Assembly: GCF_025399195.1 (NCBI RefSeq)
Contig: NW_026252087.1
Coordinates: 620,001 to 684,000, forward strand
Length of the DNA stretch: 64,000 bases
Source: Umbelopsis ramanniana AG
Taxonomy: Eukaryota > Mucoromycota > Umbelopsidomycetes > Umbelopsidales > Umbelopsidaceae
Direction: 5' to 3'
The translations under genes and the position numbers were made by a program. A model generated the notes under the pieces. It was not told where the DNA came from. It ran no database searches and saw only the letters and a list, made by a program, of their open reading frames with translations. Below, piece by piece: positions 10,848-23,308 of the stretch. The stretch's first letter is position 1. Every line of letters begins with the position of its first letter.

Positions 10848-12892
10848 ATGTCTGCTATGGAGTCAAAGGAAAAATCTTATTCAAGTGAAACAGAATCTCC
10901 TTCAAAGGAACCTACAATTGCAGGCTCGCACTTTGATGACGAGAAGGCTGTCAACAATGAAGAGGTTGTAAGCCCGTCAACGGCAGAGGCACCAGTGGCA
11001 TCCCCACCATCAAGCACACCACCAAGACCAACTGGATTTCGATTTGCTTTGATCTTTGTTGGGTATGTTTGTGAGGATAACATAACTAAATGCGTTGCAT
11101 ACATGATACACTAACTCTGGGATGTTGTCTTTAGTCTCATGCTCGCTGTTCTTCTGGCTGCTTTGGATCAAACAATTGTCGCTACTGCTTTACCGAAGAT
11201 TTCTTCAGAGTTCAATGCTTCAGATCAAATCGGCTGGGTAAGTTAACTATGTCTGATCTGACCATTGTAATGTTTCATATCCGTGACTGACTCCTCATTC
11301 CTTTAACAATCTCAACAGGTCGGCATCTCATATATGTTAACTTGCACCATCGGAATGCCACTATATGGACGATTTGCTGACATTTTTGGTCGCAAACCCG
11401 TATTCCTATTTGCTATCGTTACGTTCCTTGTTGGTTCCATTATATCAGGTGCTTCTCAAAACATGAACATGCTTATTGCTTTTAGAGCCATTCAAGGGCT
11501 TGGAGGGTAAGGAATTTTTATTTTTTTTATTTATATATCGATGTTCAAGCGATAAAATTAACTCGATTCACTTTATCGTAGTGGTGGTATTCTGAGTATG
11601 GTCATGATCATCATCGCAGATTTAGTGCCTTTACGCGATCGTGGCAAATATCAAGGCTTGATCGGAGCTAGCTTCGGTATCGCTTCTGTTGTTGGACCTC
11701 TGCTTGGTGGCGCATTTACCGATCACGCTAGTTGGAGATGGTGCTTTTATATCAACGTCCCAATTGGTACGTTCAATAGTTTCTATGCCGTATGCAAAAG
11801 CCTTATTACGTACGTAAACTAACCTATCTGTCTTTTGTAGGTGCTATTACTCTTGCTGTAGTGATCCTTTTCCTCCATCTCCCATATCCTGAAGGATCCA
11901 TTCGACAGAAGCTCAAGTCGATCGACTATATCGGTAGCTTCTTTTTGATCGCATTTACAGTTTGCTTGTTGCTACCTTTGCAATGGGGTGGCAATCAGTA
12001 TGCCTGGAACTCTCCAATTGTCATTGCTCTTTTCTGTGTCGGTGGTGCACTGATGTTTATTTTCATCGGCGTGGAAATATGGCAAGCCAAGTCACCTATT
12101 ATTCCAGGCCATCTGTTCAGACAACGAACTCCACTTGCTATTTTTGTTACCCAGTTCTTCTTTGGTGCCTGTTTCTTTGGTGGTGCAATCTACTATACTC
12201 CAATTTACTTCCAAGTTGTTCGTGGTGACAGCGCAACTACTAGCGGTCTCGAACTACTCCCTCTCATGTTCGGTGTTGTCTTCTGTAGCATTATGTCCGG
12301 ATTTCTCTGCAGTAAATTTGGACATGTGCGTGAGTTCATCTGGATAGGAACTTCTCTAATTCTGATCGGAGGTGGGCTTCTTACGACGTGGTCAGTCGAT
12401 TCTAACCGTGGCATGCAAATTGGCTACCTCTTGATTCTGGGTTGTGGATGTGGTCTGTGCGTGCAAACATTGATTATTGCTGCTCAAAGTTCGGTTGGAG
12501 GGCAAGATATTGCCATGATCACATCCCTTGGTAACTTCTTCAGAATGGTTGGCGCCTCATTCGGCATTGCTGTCTTTGGAACCGTTTTCAACAACATTTT
12601 GGCAGTAAATCTCTCCGGTTTGACTCTCCCTTTCTCTGTCGAAGTAGCTGAACATAGCTTTGCATTGGTGAAAGATCTCCCCGAACCATTGCAAACTCAA
12701 GTTAAAGACGCTTATTGTGCAGCATTGGACAGATTGTTCTTCCTGATTTTGCCATTCGGAGCGGTTGCTCTTATTGCAAGCTTGTTCATCCAACATTTTG
12801 AACTCCAAGGGGCTCCCCGCCCAGCACCCAAAGAGAAGACTGTCGAAGAGGTACCTGCTGTGACTAAGGGACAAGTAGAGACTATGGTTTGA
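10848..12892 (+). CDS. MFS multidrug transporter, DHA2 (14-TM) type, copy 1
   Basis: Plasma- or vacuolar-membrane proton antiporter of the drug:H+ antiporter-2 family; the substrate is unknown. Exons 10848-11062, 11135-11237, 11319-11506, 11582-11766 and 11841-12892 give 580 residues. A hydrophilic N-tail of about 65 residues precedes the first membrane span. Family motifs: [14 protein letters not shown] (motif D1), [11 protein letters not shown] (motif A), and [16 protein letters not shown] (motif C, the antiporter motif). Many hydrophobic segments follow, as expected for 14 spans. The 3' end of the protein is hydrophilic. It is a close paralogue of the gene at 14598, with the same intron positions except for the fourth intron (11767-11840), which the other copy lacks. 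The ATG used is MSAMESK, downstream of a TATA box. Confidence 0.93.
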
Positions 12893-14597
12893 ATATGAGA
12901 AATTGAAAAGCATCCCTTTTCCCTACTCTAGATAACGTAAAAAAATGACAGCAATCTGTCTATAGCTTACTTTTGTAAACTGTAAATTTTTAACATATTA
13001 GTATACCTGTATAATACATTATATAACCCCACAAATTCAGACCATAAATAGGCGGCGATGTTCATATTGAACCATGGCGCTACATGAGTCCACAGTCGAT
13101 TGGCTTTTGAAGTTTATTTTGTCTAATTTGACAATCGAGCAGAGAGGAGCAGAGGATACTTCAGGAAATATTAAGAAAAGGCTGTGATTGGGATCACAAC
13201 ACTAATGATCTCATGGAACAGATTCTCGTGCATTATCCAGTGATAAATGTAAGCCAGGGCTTGGTTTGAGCGTGGTTTTGAACATGCCATCAACACACAC
13301 GATCGCGTTTTGGTCGATCTGACCGACCTAGCATACTTGTTTCATAATGATAATCATGCTATCTACTGATACATAAACCAGTAACGTGCAACCATTTTAA
13401 ATTTATCACAGAAGACATTATATAACAAATAACGAAGTATTGTGCTAGTCATTAAGAGCCAGAGTCAGTTCGGGTTTATGACTGCACATGTAGGATAGAA
13501 TAGTGAAAGGTTGTGCTACATAGCAGATTGCAAAATAGCAAAGGTGTTGAAATTGCTGAAAGCATCAGCAAAGCGACCGAATGTCCGCAGGTGGTAATGA
13601 TTGTAGATTTTTTGCCGTGCACGTTATAACTGCTGTTTGCAGCCACTAATTCGGCGCTGCGCCGGGGACATGAGGATCTGATAGTTTTTGTCCGGCTGTC
13701 AGGGAAATTTATTCTCCGTCTTACGTGGATCACAAATTTCGGCACCTTTGTGCGAAGGCTCTACTTTGATTTGTAAAAATTTACTTCGATACCGACTGAA
13801 ATGTAAACTTTCGATTTCATCTTTTCACAGTGTGGCATCAGTAGTAACATGTTATGTGCTGATATGTGGACCAAAAAATTGAAAAGCTTTCGTTATAATA
13901 AATGGACATTTGATTGATCGGTCCTTGCGTTGAGAGGTACCGAGAAACTACTGTGACTAAGCTATTTCAAACACCTCTCCTTGATGGAGAAGTAGGCGAG
14001 TGCAGGTGACATGGCATGAATCGGCGCAGTGCAAAGGATGAAGCAGTTTCTGTAGTCAACAATTTTGAAAGGCAATAGCAAACATTCAGGCATCCGTCTC
14101 TATTCTAAAAACGCACAATTGACAAGACGGCAAACGAGAAATTACTGGTTATCAGATGTCTTTAAAATGTCACATCCTGAGGTTAAATGCCAGCTTACGC
14201 AAGCCTTTCGGTGCTGACGAAAATGCGTGAAGTGGTGTATTTAGAGAAATTCATGAAGATTCGGCGGATTTGAAGAGTTCATTACAGCAATAGTACTGAC
14301 GTGAAGTCTCGCCGCAGCAAGAATAACAGTGTGATGCCAGACGGATGGTATGCTACAGCCTTATCCGGGAGCAGATGACTCAAATGAAGGTACGGCATTC
14401 CATTTTTTGGTGTTGAAAGCCAGCCTCGGCATCGCTGATGAACACGGTGCGAAATTTAACCGTTTCGATTTGGAGAATCACCATAATTGGTACGCGATTG
14501 GAAGGCCGCGGCGGGCCTATATAAATGCACACTTTTTTTTTCTTCTTTAATCAAATCAGCTTTTTTCATCTTTTGCGCCTCTTGCGAGATAAAGACT
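12893..14597. other. Intergenic between the two MFS paralogues
   Basis: 1.7 kb. No gene is supported. It contains CGG-rich sites (TCGGCGCTGCGCCG near 13651 and TCGGCGGATTTG at 14261-14272) of the kind bound by Zn2Cys6 regulators. Confidence 0.5.
14518..14525 (+). promoter_or_regulatory. TATA box of second MFS gene
   Basis: TATATAAA about 75 bases before the start codon at 14598, followed by a pyrimidine-rich stretch. Confidence 0.65.
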
Positions 14598-16568
14598 ATG
14601 TCTACTGAGGAGAATAAAGAATCTGTCAACTTCACCGAAAGCAGAGCTGCTTCAACTGAGCAAACCATTGCTGGATCAGTCTACGGTGATGAGAAGGTTA
14701 TCGACATGGAACACATCCCTTCCAACCCTGCAGCCGATGTAGGAGCTCCAGTTGCTGAGCAACCTGCAGACACGCCACCTCGACCTACTGGCGTCAAATT
14801 TTACCTAATCTTCGTTGGGTACGTATTGATCTTTTACTGAAGATACCTGCAGGCAATTACCTTTGTTCAAAACTTCTAACCCCTTTTATTTTCAGTTTGA
14901 TGCTTGCTGTTCTCCTTGCCGCTTTGGATCAAACAATTGTTGCCACCGCTTTACCCAAGATCTCCTCTGACTTCAACGCTTCCGATGAAATTGGATGGGT
15001 ATGTATCATTGAGTTAAGGTATCTTGTGTTAGTTTTTTATAATTGACCTCTTTTTGTTATTCATCCACAGGTCGGTATCTCATATATGCTTACTTCCACC
15101 GTCGCAATGCCATTGTATGGTCGTTTCGCCGATATCTTTGGTCGTAAACCTGTCTTTTTGTTCGGTATCATTGTTTTCCTTGCTGGTTCTATTGTTTCCG
15201 GTGCTGCTCAAAACATGGATATGCTTATCGCATTCAGAGCTGTTCAAGGTCTTGGCGCGTATGTATTCTTTCTACCGTTCGTTTTAATCCTTTGTGATAG
15301 CGACTAACTGACTTTGCGTTCATAGTGGCGGTATTATGAGTATGGTTATGATCATCATTGCTGATTTGGTCTCTATTCGTGATCGCGGCAAATATCAGGG
15401 GTTGATTGGTGCCAGTTTTGGTGTCGCTTCCGTTGTCGGTCCTCTTCTTGGTGGCGCTTTCACTGATCACGCTAGTTGGAGATGGTGCTTCTACATCAAC
15501 ATCCCCATTGGTGCCGTTACTCTTGCTGTGGTTGTTCTCTTCCTTCATCTTCCCCGTCCCCAAGGATCCATTAGAGAGAAGCTCGGTTTGATCGATTATG
15601 TCGGTAGTGTCTTTTTGATCGGATGTACTGTGTGCATTTTGCTTCCTCTCCAATGGGGTGGTAATCAGTATCCATGGAACGCTCCAGTTGTCATTGCTCT
15701 CTTCTGCGTTGGTGGCTTCCTTATGTTTGTCTTCGTCGCTGTCGAGAAATGGCAAGCCAAGTCTCCTATCATTCCAGGATATTTGTTCGTTCAACGTACT
15801 CCCGTCGCTCTTTTCATCACTCAGTTCTTCTTCGGTATCTGCTTCTTCGGTGGCGCCATTTACTATACCCCAGTCTACTTCCAGGTCGTTCGCGGTGACA
15901 GTGCTACAGCCAGTGGTCTAGAGCTTCTCCCTCTTATGCTCAGTCTCGTTTTCTGCAGTATCTTTTCTGGATTGATGTGCAGCAAGACCGGACGTGTTCG
16001 TGAATTCTTCTGGGTTGGTACTGCCCTCATCGTTGTCGGTGGTGGTCTTCTTACTCTGTGGGATGCTGATTCTAGCCGTGGCGAACAAATTGGTTTCCTC
16101 ATTATTGTTGGTGCCGGATGCGGTCTTTGTGTGCAAACTCTGATGATCGCTGGTCAAAGCGCTGTTCCTCCCAAGGATATTGCCGTCATCACATCTCTTA
16201 GCGGTTTCTTCAGAACCATCGGTGCTTGTTTCGGTATTGCCATTTTCGGCACTGTCTTCAATAACACCTTGGCCACCGATCTCTCCACCTTGACTCTTCC
16301 TTTCTCCATCGAAATCGCTGAACATAGTTTCGCCTTGGTCAAGGATCTTCCCGAACCATTGCAATCTCAAGTAAAGGATGCTTATTGTGGTGCTTTGAGC
16401 AAAATGTTCCTTCTCATCGTGCCCTTCGGAGGAGTTGCATTTATCGCCAGCTTGTTCGTCCAGCACTTCAAACTGCACAGAGCTCCCGCTCCAGGTCAAC
16501 CACAGGCCAATCCTGCTGCTGCATCTCCTGCTCCAGAGATCAAGGGTCCTGTTGAGGATTTGGCTTAA
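14598..16568 (+). CDS. MFS multidrug transporter, DHA2 (14-TM) type, copy 2
   Basis: Second DHA2-type proton antiporter; the substrate is unknown. Exons 14598-14818, 14896-14998, 15071-15258 and 15326-16568 join to 584 residues. Motifs match copy 1: [25 protein letters not shown] and [16 protein letters not shown]. The proteins differ most in the N-tail and the last 40 residues (Ala/Pro-rich here). The first three introns are at identical positions and phases in both copies. The sequence corresponding to the fourth intron of copy 1 (after IPIG) is continuous here, showing intron loss or gain after duplication. Codons here are visibly richer in C-ending forms than in copy 1, which may mean higher expression. 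Confidence 0.94.
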
Positions 16569-18040
16569 GATATAGATTTTCTTTTTTTTTTTATTATACA
16601 TTACACTCACCTTACTTCTCATTCATCATCTACAAGCTACTATGTACATGTACATAATTGATCATGTCAACCTCTTACTGCTCTACCCTGTATGTCACAC
16701 TCACACTACTCTTCATTTAATCTGCAAAAATAATTTCAGCTAGCTTGATATCATATAAAAATTCAATCAAAATTGCCAGCATAATCTTTCTTCATTGTCC
16801 GCTGAATTGTCATGATTCAAGATCAGAGTCCATGCTTCACAATAACGCAAATTTGGTGGACCATGCGCAAAATGAAATATTGAGCGGACATTTAATATGC
16901 GGTGGCAATGTAGCATAATTGCCTACGACAGTTGATGGGGCCGCTGTAAATAACTAGCTACGAAGCTAGATAAGACTTATAGATGTCCTTGCAATACGAC
17001 ATTACGAAATTGGAAGTGAATGTCTGACCACATTTATTATTCGCACGTTGTTAGTTGAATACACATGTGGGCACTTGTTGGAGCCGGCGTGCTACGCATG
17101 TGGTACAGTTGTTTCGGCTATATTAGATCCGATAGGGGAAATGGTTTTGTCGTCAACCTTACATAGCATTCTTGGCCTCAGGTCAGTCACCCTATGGTCA
17201 GCACCAAGTTTCCATGAGGTGGAAGATCCTTCTAGTAGTCGTAGGAGTGCTCCGCCGAGCGGAATCTGGATATTTTTTATTTTTAAAATTTTTCAAATTA
17301 CCATGTTCATATTGCGACCGAGTTTTTTAAAACAGGTTGGCCATACCACATACGATAAGCGGAAGAAGCATCACAACGAACAATGCCAAGTAGCGGCAGT
17401 AGAAATTGAACAATGCCAAGTAGCAGGGTCCGTTCTCACCCGGAAAGGCAGTTATGACCATATGAAGGGAAAGGGCTATGCGCGCACTTCAGTCCGATCA
17501 GACGGAAATCTATCAGTCAAGAAAACCCAACTTGACTCTACCAGAGAAATAATCGGAGAACACATTAAGCTCTTCCCCGCCAAGTTTGCTCGTCTGACCT
17601 TAGGGCACAAATTGAATGAACGCAAGTTGGACCTTGAGAAGCACAGCTTTGTGATCTGTACCTGTTTACCCATTCACACATAATCGCCATGGGCATACTT
17701 TTGAATGTTCTGTATACCGGGCAAGTTATCTGTTGTCACTGATTGAAAAGACAGCTTTTCATGATTGCATTCGGTTACACGGTGTTGCCGCAGTCGCACG
17801 AAATAGTTGATTTCCAAGTAATTCTGGGTGTATGCGGCGTTTCCGCCGAATTTTTTTTGGGAATTTTTTTTGGGCTTGATCCAGTATCATATATAATAAT
17901 TGTGTGGGGGGATCTTTGACTCAAAACAGATTGCTTTATTCCGTTACCCAACTCTTTATCCATCCCGAGGAATTGATTTCGCCTTTTCCAAAACTTTTTA
18001 ATAAAAATAGAGCGATAGCTTTCATTCACCCTCGGTCAAC
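16569..18040. other. Intergenic upstream of the ABC transporter
   Basis: 1.5 kb. A 211-codon open frame at 17048-17683 resembles no family and has an internal echo (EQCQVA twice), so I do not call it a gene. CGG-type inverted sites lie at 17251-17263 and 17841-17850. A TATA-like TATATAAT is near 17889-17896. Confidence 0.5.
17889..17896 (+). promoter_or_regulatory. TATA-like box of the ABC transporter gene
   Basis: TATATAAT about 145 bases before the start codon at 18041. Confidence 0.45.
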
Positions 18041-21000
18041 ATGTCAACCGTAGACAAGGAGGCTGATACAAGCTCTGACAACCACAACAATCACTCGAAC
18101 GCTGAAACTGTTCGAGATGAGATTGTTGATTTACTAGTAGAAAAACAACCTATACCACCCGCCATCAATAATCTTGGAGTCGTTGCCGATCCTACCCCAC
18201 TCGCCGAAAAGAAAGAGGGGGCCAAACCCAAAGCCGGCATCTTTGGCCTGAAGAAAGATAAAGAGAAGAAGAAGAAGCAACCTGCTGTTGGCATATTCAC
18301 CTTGTTCCGATTTGCCAATGCGCGCGATAAGATTCTCATTTTAATTGGTGTTATCTGCAGCGCTTCTGTTGGTGCTATTCAACCTGTGTCGATCATTATT
18401 CTAGGCAAATTTTTGACGGACTTTACAAAAGTATTAACCACCCCTGGTGAAGATATCTTGGCGGCTGTGATGCCAGTCATTCTAATTTTTGTCTACCTTG
18501 GTACGGCCAACCTTGTACTTGGTTATTTGTGCCAATGCTCTTGGGTCCTCTCTGGAGAGTTCCAGACCCGCCGTATTCGCAAGATGTATGTCCATGCTAT
18601 CCTGCGTCAGGACATGGGCTGGTTCGATCAAGCGGAAGAAGGTTCTTTGACCACCCGACTTGCTGCTGACACCAATCTTATTCAGGACGGTATCAGTGAA
18701 AAGTTCGGCATCTTCATTCAATGCTGTTCGCAATTCATCACAGGTTTTGTCATTGCTTTTGTCAAGGGTTGGCGATTGGCCCTGGTATTATTAGCCGCCA
18801 TGCCAATTATGGGTAAGTCTTTTGATAGAGTCACGTTTGCACATGTATTGATCGCTGGACCTAACATATATTATTTTAGGTGGATGTGGTATCTTTATCG
18901 GTATCTACATTACTAAATTTACCACCATGGGTCAAGATGCTTATGCCGATGGTGGTGCCGTTGTCGAGCAAGCAATTGCTGGAATTCGAACCGTCTACTC
19001 TTTCAGTTTGCAAAAGCGATTCCTCGACCGTTACAAGGCTGAGTTACAAAAGGCTTACGTGGTCGGTAGAAAGAAGGGTATTGTCCTCGGCGTGGGCTTT
19101 GGTAGTTTCATGTTCATCCTCTTTGCCACTTATGGTCTCGCTTTCTGGTATGGCTACACACTTGTCGTCAACAAGACCGATGGAATGAATGGCTCTAGTG
19201 TTTTGGTTGTATTCATGTCAATGATGATTGGTAAGTAGTGCCATTGTATGCGCATCAATGTTTCTATTTGGGTCACTTACATGAACGTGATCTGTTTACA
19301 GGTGCCATGTCACTTTTGCAGTTGCCTCCTCAGCTCAGCGCTGTGACCAGTGCTATGGGTGCGGCTTACAAGATTTACAACACCATCGATCGTATCCCAT
19401 CGATCGATCCAGATAGCACTGCTGGTAAAAAACTCGATACAGTCAAGGGTCACATTGTCTTCAAGGACGTCAAGTTCAAATACCCCACTCGACCTGACAC
19501 CACCGTGTTGAAACATCTTAATTTGGACATCAAGCCAGGCATGACCGTCGCTTTCTGTGGACCATCAGGTTCTGGAAAATCCACCAGCATTCAACTGATT
19601 CAACGTTTCTATGACCCTCTTGAGGGATCGGTTTCCCTCGATGGCTCTGACTTGAAGGATCTAAATGTTTCTTGGCTTCGTCAGCATATTGGTGTAGTGA
19701 GTCAAGAACCTGTCCTGTTCAATATGAGTGTCAAGCAAAATATTCTCATGGGCAGTGTTACTGGAGATGTCACGGAAGAGGAAGTCATTTCTGCATGCAT
19801 GAAGGCCAATTGTCACAGCTTTATTACCCAACTTCCAAACGGATATGATACCATTGTTGGTGAACACGGAGGCATGCTTTCCGGCGGTCAAAAGCAGCGT
19901 ATTGCCATTGCAAGAGCCTTAGTTAAAAACCCACCGATCCTTCTTCTCGACGAGGCTACATCTGCTTTGGATACCGCCTCTGAACGCCTTGGTAAGTCAA
20001 AGCATGCTCATGATCAAATGAAATCGATCTCATAAACTGACTCTGTCGAACAATTTGACGCATCAGTACAAAGGGCATTGGATATCGCTTCAGCTGACCG
20101 AACAACTGTTGTTATTGCACACAGACTGTCCACTATCAAAAATGCCGACTTGATTGTTGTTATGAGAGATGGAGACATTGTGGAAGCTGGCAAGCATAAT
20201 GACCTTTTGGAACAAGATGGTGTTTACAAGCAGCTCGTGTTGAAGCAAAAGATCAAGATGCAAGAAGATGCTATTGCCAAAGGAAAAGGTGACCCTGAAG
20301 AAGTGGATGTATTTGAAGATGACTCGCTCGATGACGCTTCGCTTGAACGTGCACTACAAGAGGAAACTGTCCAAATTGCAACCGACATCGTTGATGCTGA
20401 ACGCGTTGCCCAGACAAGAGTCAATGTCGCTGATACGGATGTGGATGTTTATGAAATCAAGCGACTTAAGGAAAAAGAGGAAAAGAAGGCCAACTTGAAG
20501 AAGAAGGCTCCTGTTCTTAGAGTGGCCTCCATGATGCGATCCGAATGGCATCTCATTTTGTTTGGTGTGCTTGGAGCTGCCGTCGCCGGTGTCATCTTCC
20601 CCGCTTACGCTCTTATTTTCTCCAGAGTTATCGTCATGCTTCAAACCGATCCTCAGTGGGCACCTCCCTTCCAAGGACCCAATCTTTATGCCTTTATCTT
20701 TGTTGTTTTAGGTATTGGTGCATTCTTTGCATTCTCTACCCAAGTTATCTGCTTCGAAATTGCTGGAGAACGATTCACTGAGCGCCTACGTGCTCTTGCT
20801 TTCGAGGCTATGCTCAAGCAAGAAAATGGTTTCTTTGACGAAGAATCTCACAGTCTCGGTGCTTTAACCTCCCGTCTGGCCACCGATGCTGCCAATGTCA
20901 ACCAACTGATCACCAAAGTGTGGGGTGATGTTGCGCAACTTTGCGTCACCGCTATTACTGGTCTCACCATCGCTTTTGTCAACGGATGGCTTTTGACCTT

Positions 21001-22592
21001 CATTGTTTTGGCTTGTGCTCCATTCATGGCCTTGGCTACTGGATACGAATCGAGAGTACATCGTGGTTTTGAGAACCAAACCAAGACGGCTTATGAACGA
21101 AGTGGAGATGTTGCTGCCGAAGCTATCAAGGAAATTCGCACTGTCGCTGCTCTTACAAAGCAAGAATATTTTGAAGACCGTTATGAAAAGGCAATTGCTC
21201 GACCCCACAAACTTGCTCAAAAGAAGGCTTTCCTGGCGTCTGTTGGCGTAAGTTTTTTTTTTTGGGAAAATTTTTGGTCTTGCATTCATCAATATCAGTT
21301 ACTAAATTCGTGTTTTTTCTAGTATGGTGCCACTCAAGGTATGAACCTGTATACCAACGCTGTTGCTTTCTACGCCGGTATCCGATTGATCAAGAGCGGT
21401 CAGCTTTCATTCCAACCTATGTTTACTGTTTTGATGGCCATCATGATTACTGCTACTGGTATGGGCCGTGCTTCAACTTTCACATCCACTTTTGAGAAAG
21501 CCAAGAACTCTGCCATCAGCACTTTTGAGCTCATCGACCGTCAACCTCTCATCGATCCCGACCAAGAGGGAGCGGAACCTGAAAGTGTTAGTGGTGATGT
21601 CGAATTCCAAGACATTCGGTTTGCTTACCCCGCTAGACCCAACGTTGAGATTTTCAAGGGCAACTTCAGCTTCAAGGGCAAGGCTAACCAGTCCATTGCG
21701 TTGGTGGTGAGTACTCTGTTTTACATTTTCAGAAAGAAAAGAGAGAAACTGGAAAGAAGAGGGCAAAAACCCATATGCATATCGAGATATAAAAAGAATG
21801 GGAGATTTCTTTGTTTGTTTATGAACCAACTGTTATTGACGTTTTGTACCTCGATGTAGGGTCCTTCTGGTTGTGGCAAGTCAACCACCATCGGAATATT
21901 ACAACGCTGGTATGATCCCAAAGGAGGAATGGCCAAGGTCGATGACAAGAACATTGCGGAGTATTCTCTTCATAATCTTCGCAGTCATATGTCACTTGTC
22001 AGTCAAGAGCCTGTTCTATTCGACATGTCGATCCGCGACAATATCCGATTCGGAATAGAGTCGGACAATGTGACGGACGAACAGATCAATGCCGCTGCAG
22101 AGATGGCCAATATTTTCACCTTCATTGATGAACTTCCCAACGGTTTGGATACAAGAGTCGGTGACAAAGGATCTCAGTTGTCTGGTGGTCAAAAGCAACG
22201 TATTGCCATTGCCAGAGCTCTTATCCGTAATCCCGCTATCTTACTTCTTGATGAAGCCACTTCTGCCTTGGACAGTGAATCGGAAAAACTCGTTCAGCAA
22301 GCCCTTGATAAGGCCCTGGCTCAAGGTGGACGTACTACTATCACTATTGCGTAAGTTTAAATATATACCTACCCCTCAAAATGTGCCGGCCATCGACAAG
22401 GAATATTGTTTAACCCGACTGTTATCTTGTTTCTTTGTTTACAGTCACAGACTCTCAACCATTCAAAACTCGGATCTCATCGTGGTGGTCAAGGATGGTC
22501 AAGTTGTTGAACAAGGCAACCACTTTGAATTATTGGCACTAGATGGTGTATATGCTGACTTGGTCAACCAACAAAACTTGAATGCTAACTAG
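18041..22592 (+). CDS. Full-length ABCB (MDR/P-glycoprotein-type) ABC exporter
   Basis: ATP-driven membrane exporter with the TMD-NBD-TMD-NBD layout of P-glycoprotein and Ste6-like pumps; the substrate is unknown. Seven exons (18041-18812, 18880-19230, 19302-19991, 20067-21247, 21323-21706, 21860-22350, 22445-22592) join in frame to 1338 residues, normal for the family. NBD1 has Walker [10 protein letters not shown] near residue 461, signature [15 protein letters not shown] near 566, Walker [12 protein letters not shown], and the H-loop IAHRLST after the fourth exon join. NBD2 has [10 protein letters not shown] near 1127, a second [15 protein letters not shown] near 1232 and its own IAHRLST across the last intron. 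The N-tail of about 85 residues is hydrophilic and Lys-rich. Both NBDs keep all catalytic residues. It lies in a run of four plus-strand transporters. Confidence 0.96.
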
Positions 22593-23308
22593 ATACCATT
22601 TGGTTCACTCACCAAGATACATTCTGTTTTCTTTCTTTGTCCCCCAATAAAAATATGTCTTTAGACAAACCCCCCAACATTACACTCGTAGCTTATCTGT
22701 GTGCGTTTTAGTGTTTGTGTCATGCCCGGCGGTTTTGCCTGGGAAATTACTGCTACCAATACGGCGATTGACATGTTGGGTAGCAATGCGATCCAGGGTC
22801 TGACCCAAAAACGAAAAGGAAAAACCCTGCGCTAGGGCTTCCTTATTAGGAACAAGGTCGTACGGCGATTTGTGCTATGAATCGTGAAACTTTAAGAGCT
22901 TATTAAACTGTTATTGCTTGCCCAGCCCAAATGCTTTTACTATCAAGAAGTGGGCACAATATTCTTTTCCTTTGATATAAACTCAACTACTTCTCTTCAA
23001 CTGATTTTTACGAAAAAGTTCATGGTCTGGCATGTCTTTCTTCCCAAGTTGATTTGTCGTAAAAAATAAATTCTGGAACCCGAAGGTGTCGGCCAAACTG
23101 TGTGGGAGGCGTTCAGAGAAATTTTACGTCCAGCCACCAAATATGGGGAAACTAACTCAGAAGAAACAGGCACTCTTCAAGATTGGAGGACCCTGAATTG
23201 TTGTGATCACCTGGAAGGTGGCGTTAAGCTTTCAGGATCCTTGTAACATATATAAAAGCATCAAAGTTTCGATTTTCTCGTTCAGTTGGTCTCCATCCTT
23301 CTTAACAA
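22593..23308. other. Intergenic upstream of the Atg22-like gene
   Basis: About 700 bases. It contains two ACGGCGATT sites (22761 and 22862) similar to the CGG-type sites before the neighbouring transporters. No gene was seen. Confidence 0.5.
23249..23257 (+). promoter_or_regulatory. TATA box of the Atg22-like gene
   Basis: TATATAAAA about 55 bases before the start codon at 23309. Confidence 0.65.

Noticed and set aside
15234-16622. Two long open frames on minus (186 and 234 codons) inside the second MFS gene
   Set aside because: Mirror frames of a codon-biased transporter gene; Asn/Thr/Glu-rich content is typical of antisense shadows.
17048-17683. 211-codon open frame on plus
   Set aside because: No recognisable domain, odd composition with Cys/His-poor and rich patches, overlaps promoter-like sequence of the ABC gene. 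Probably chance.
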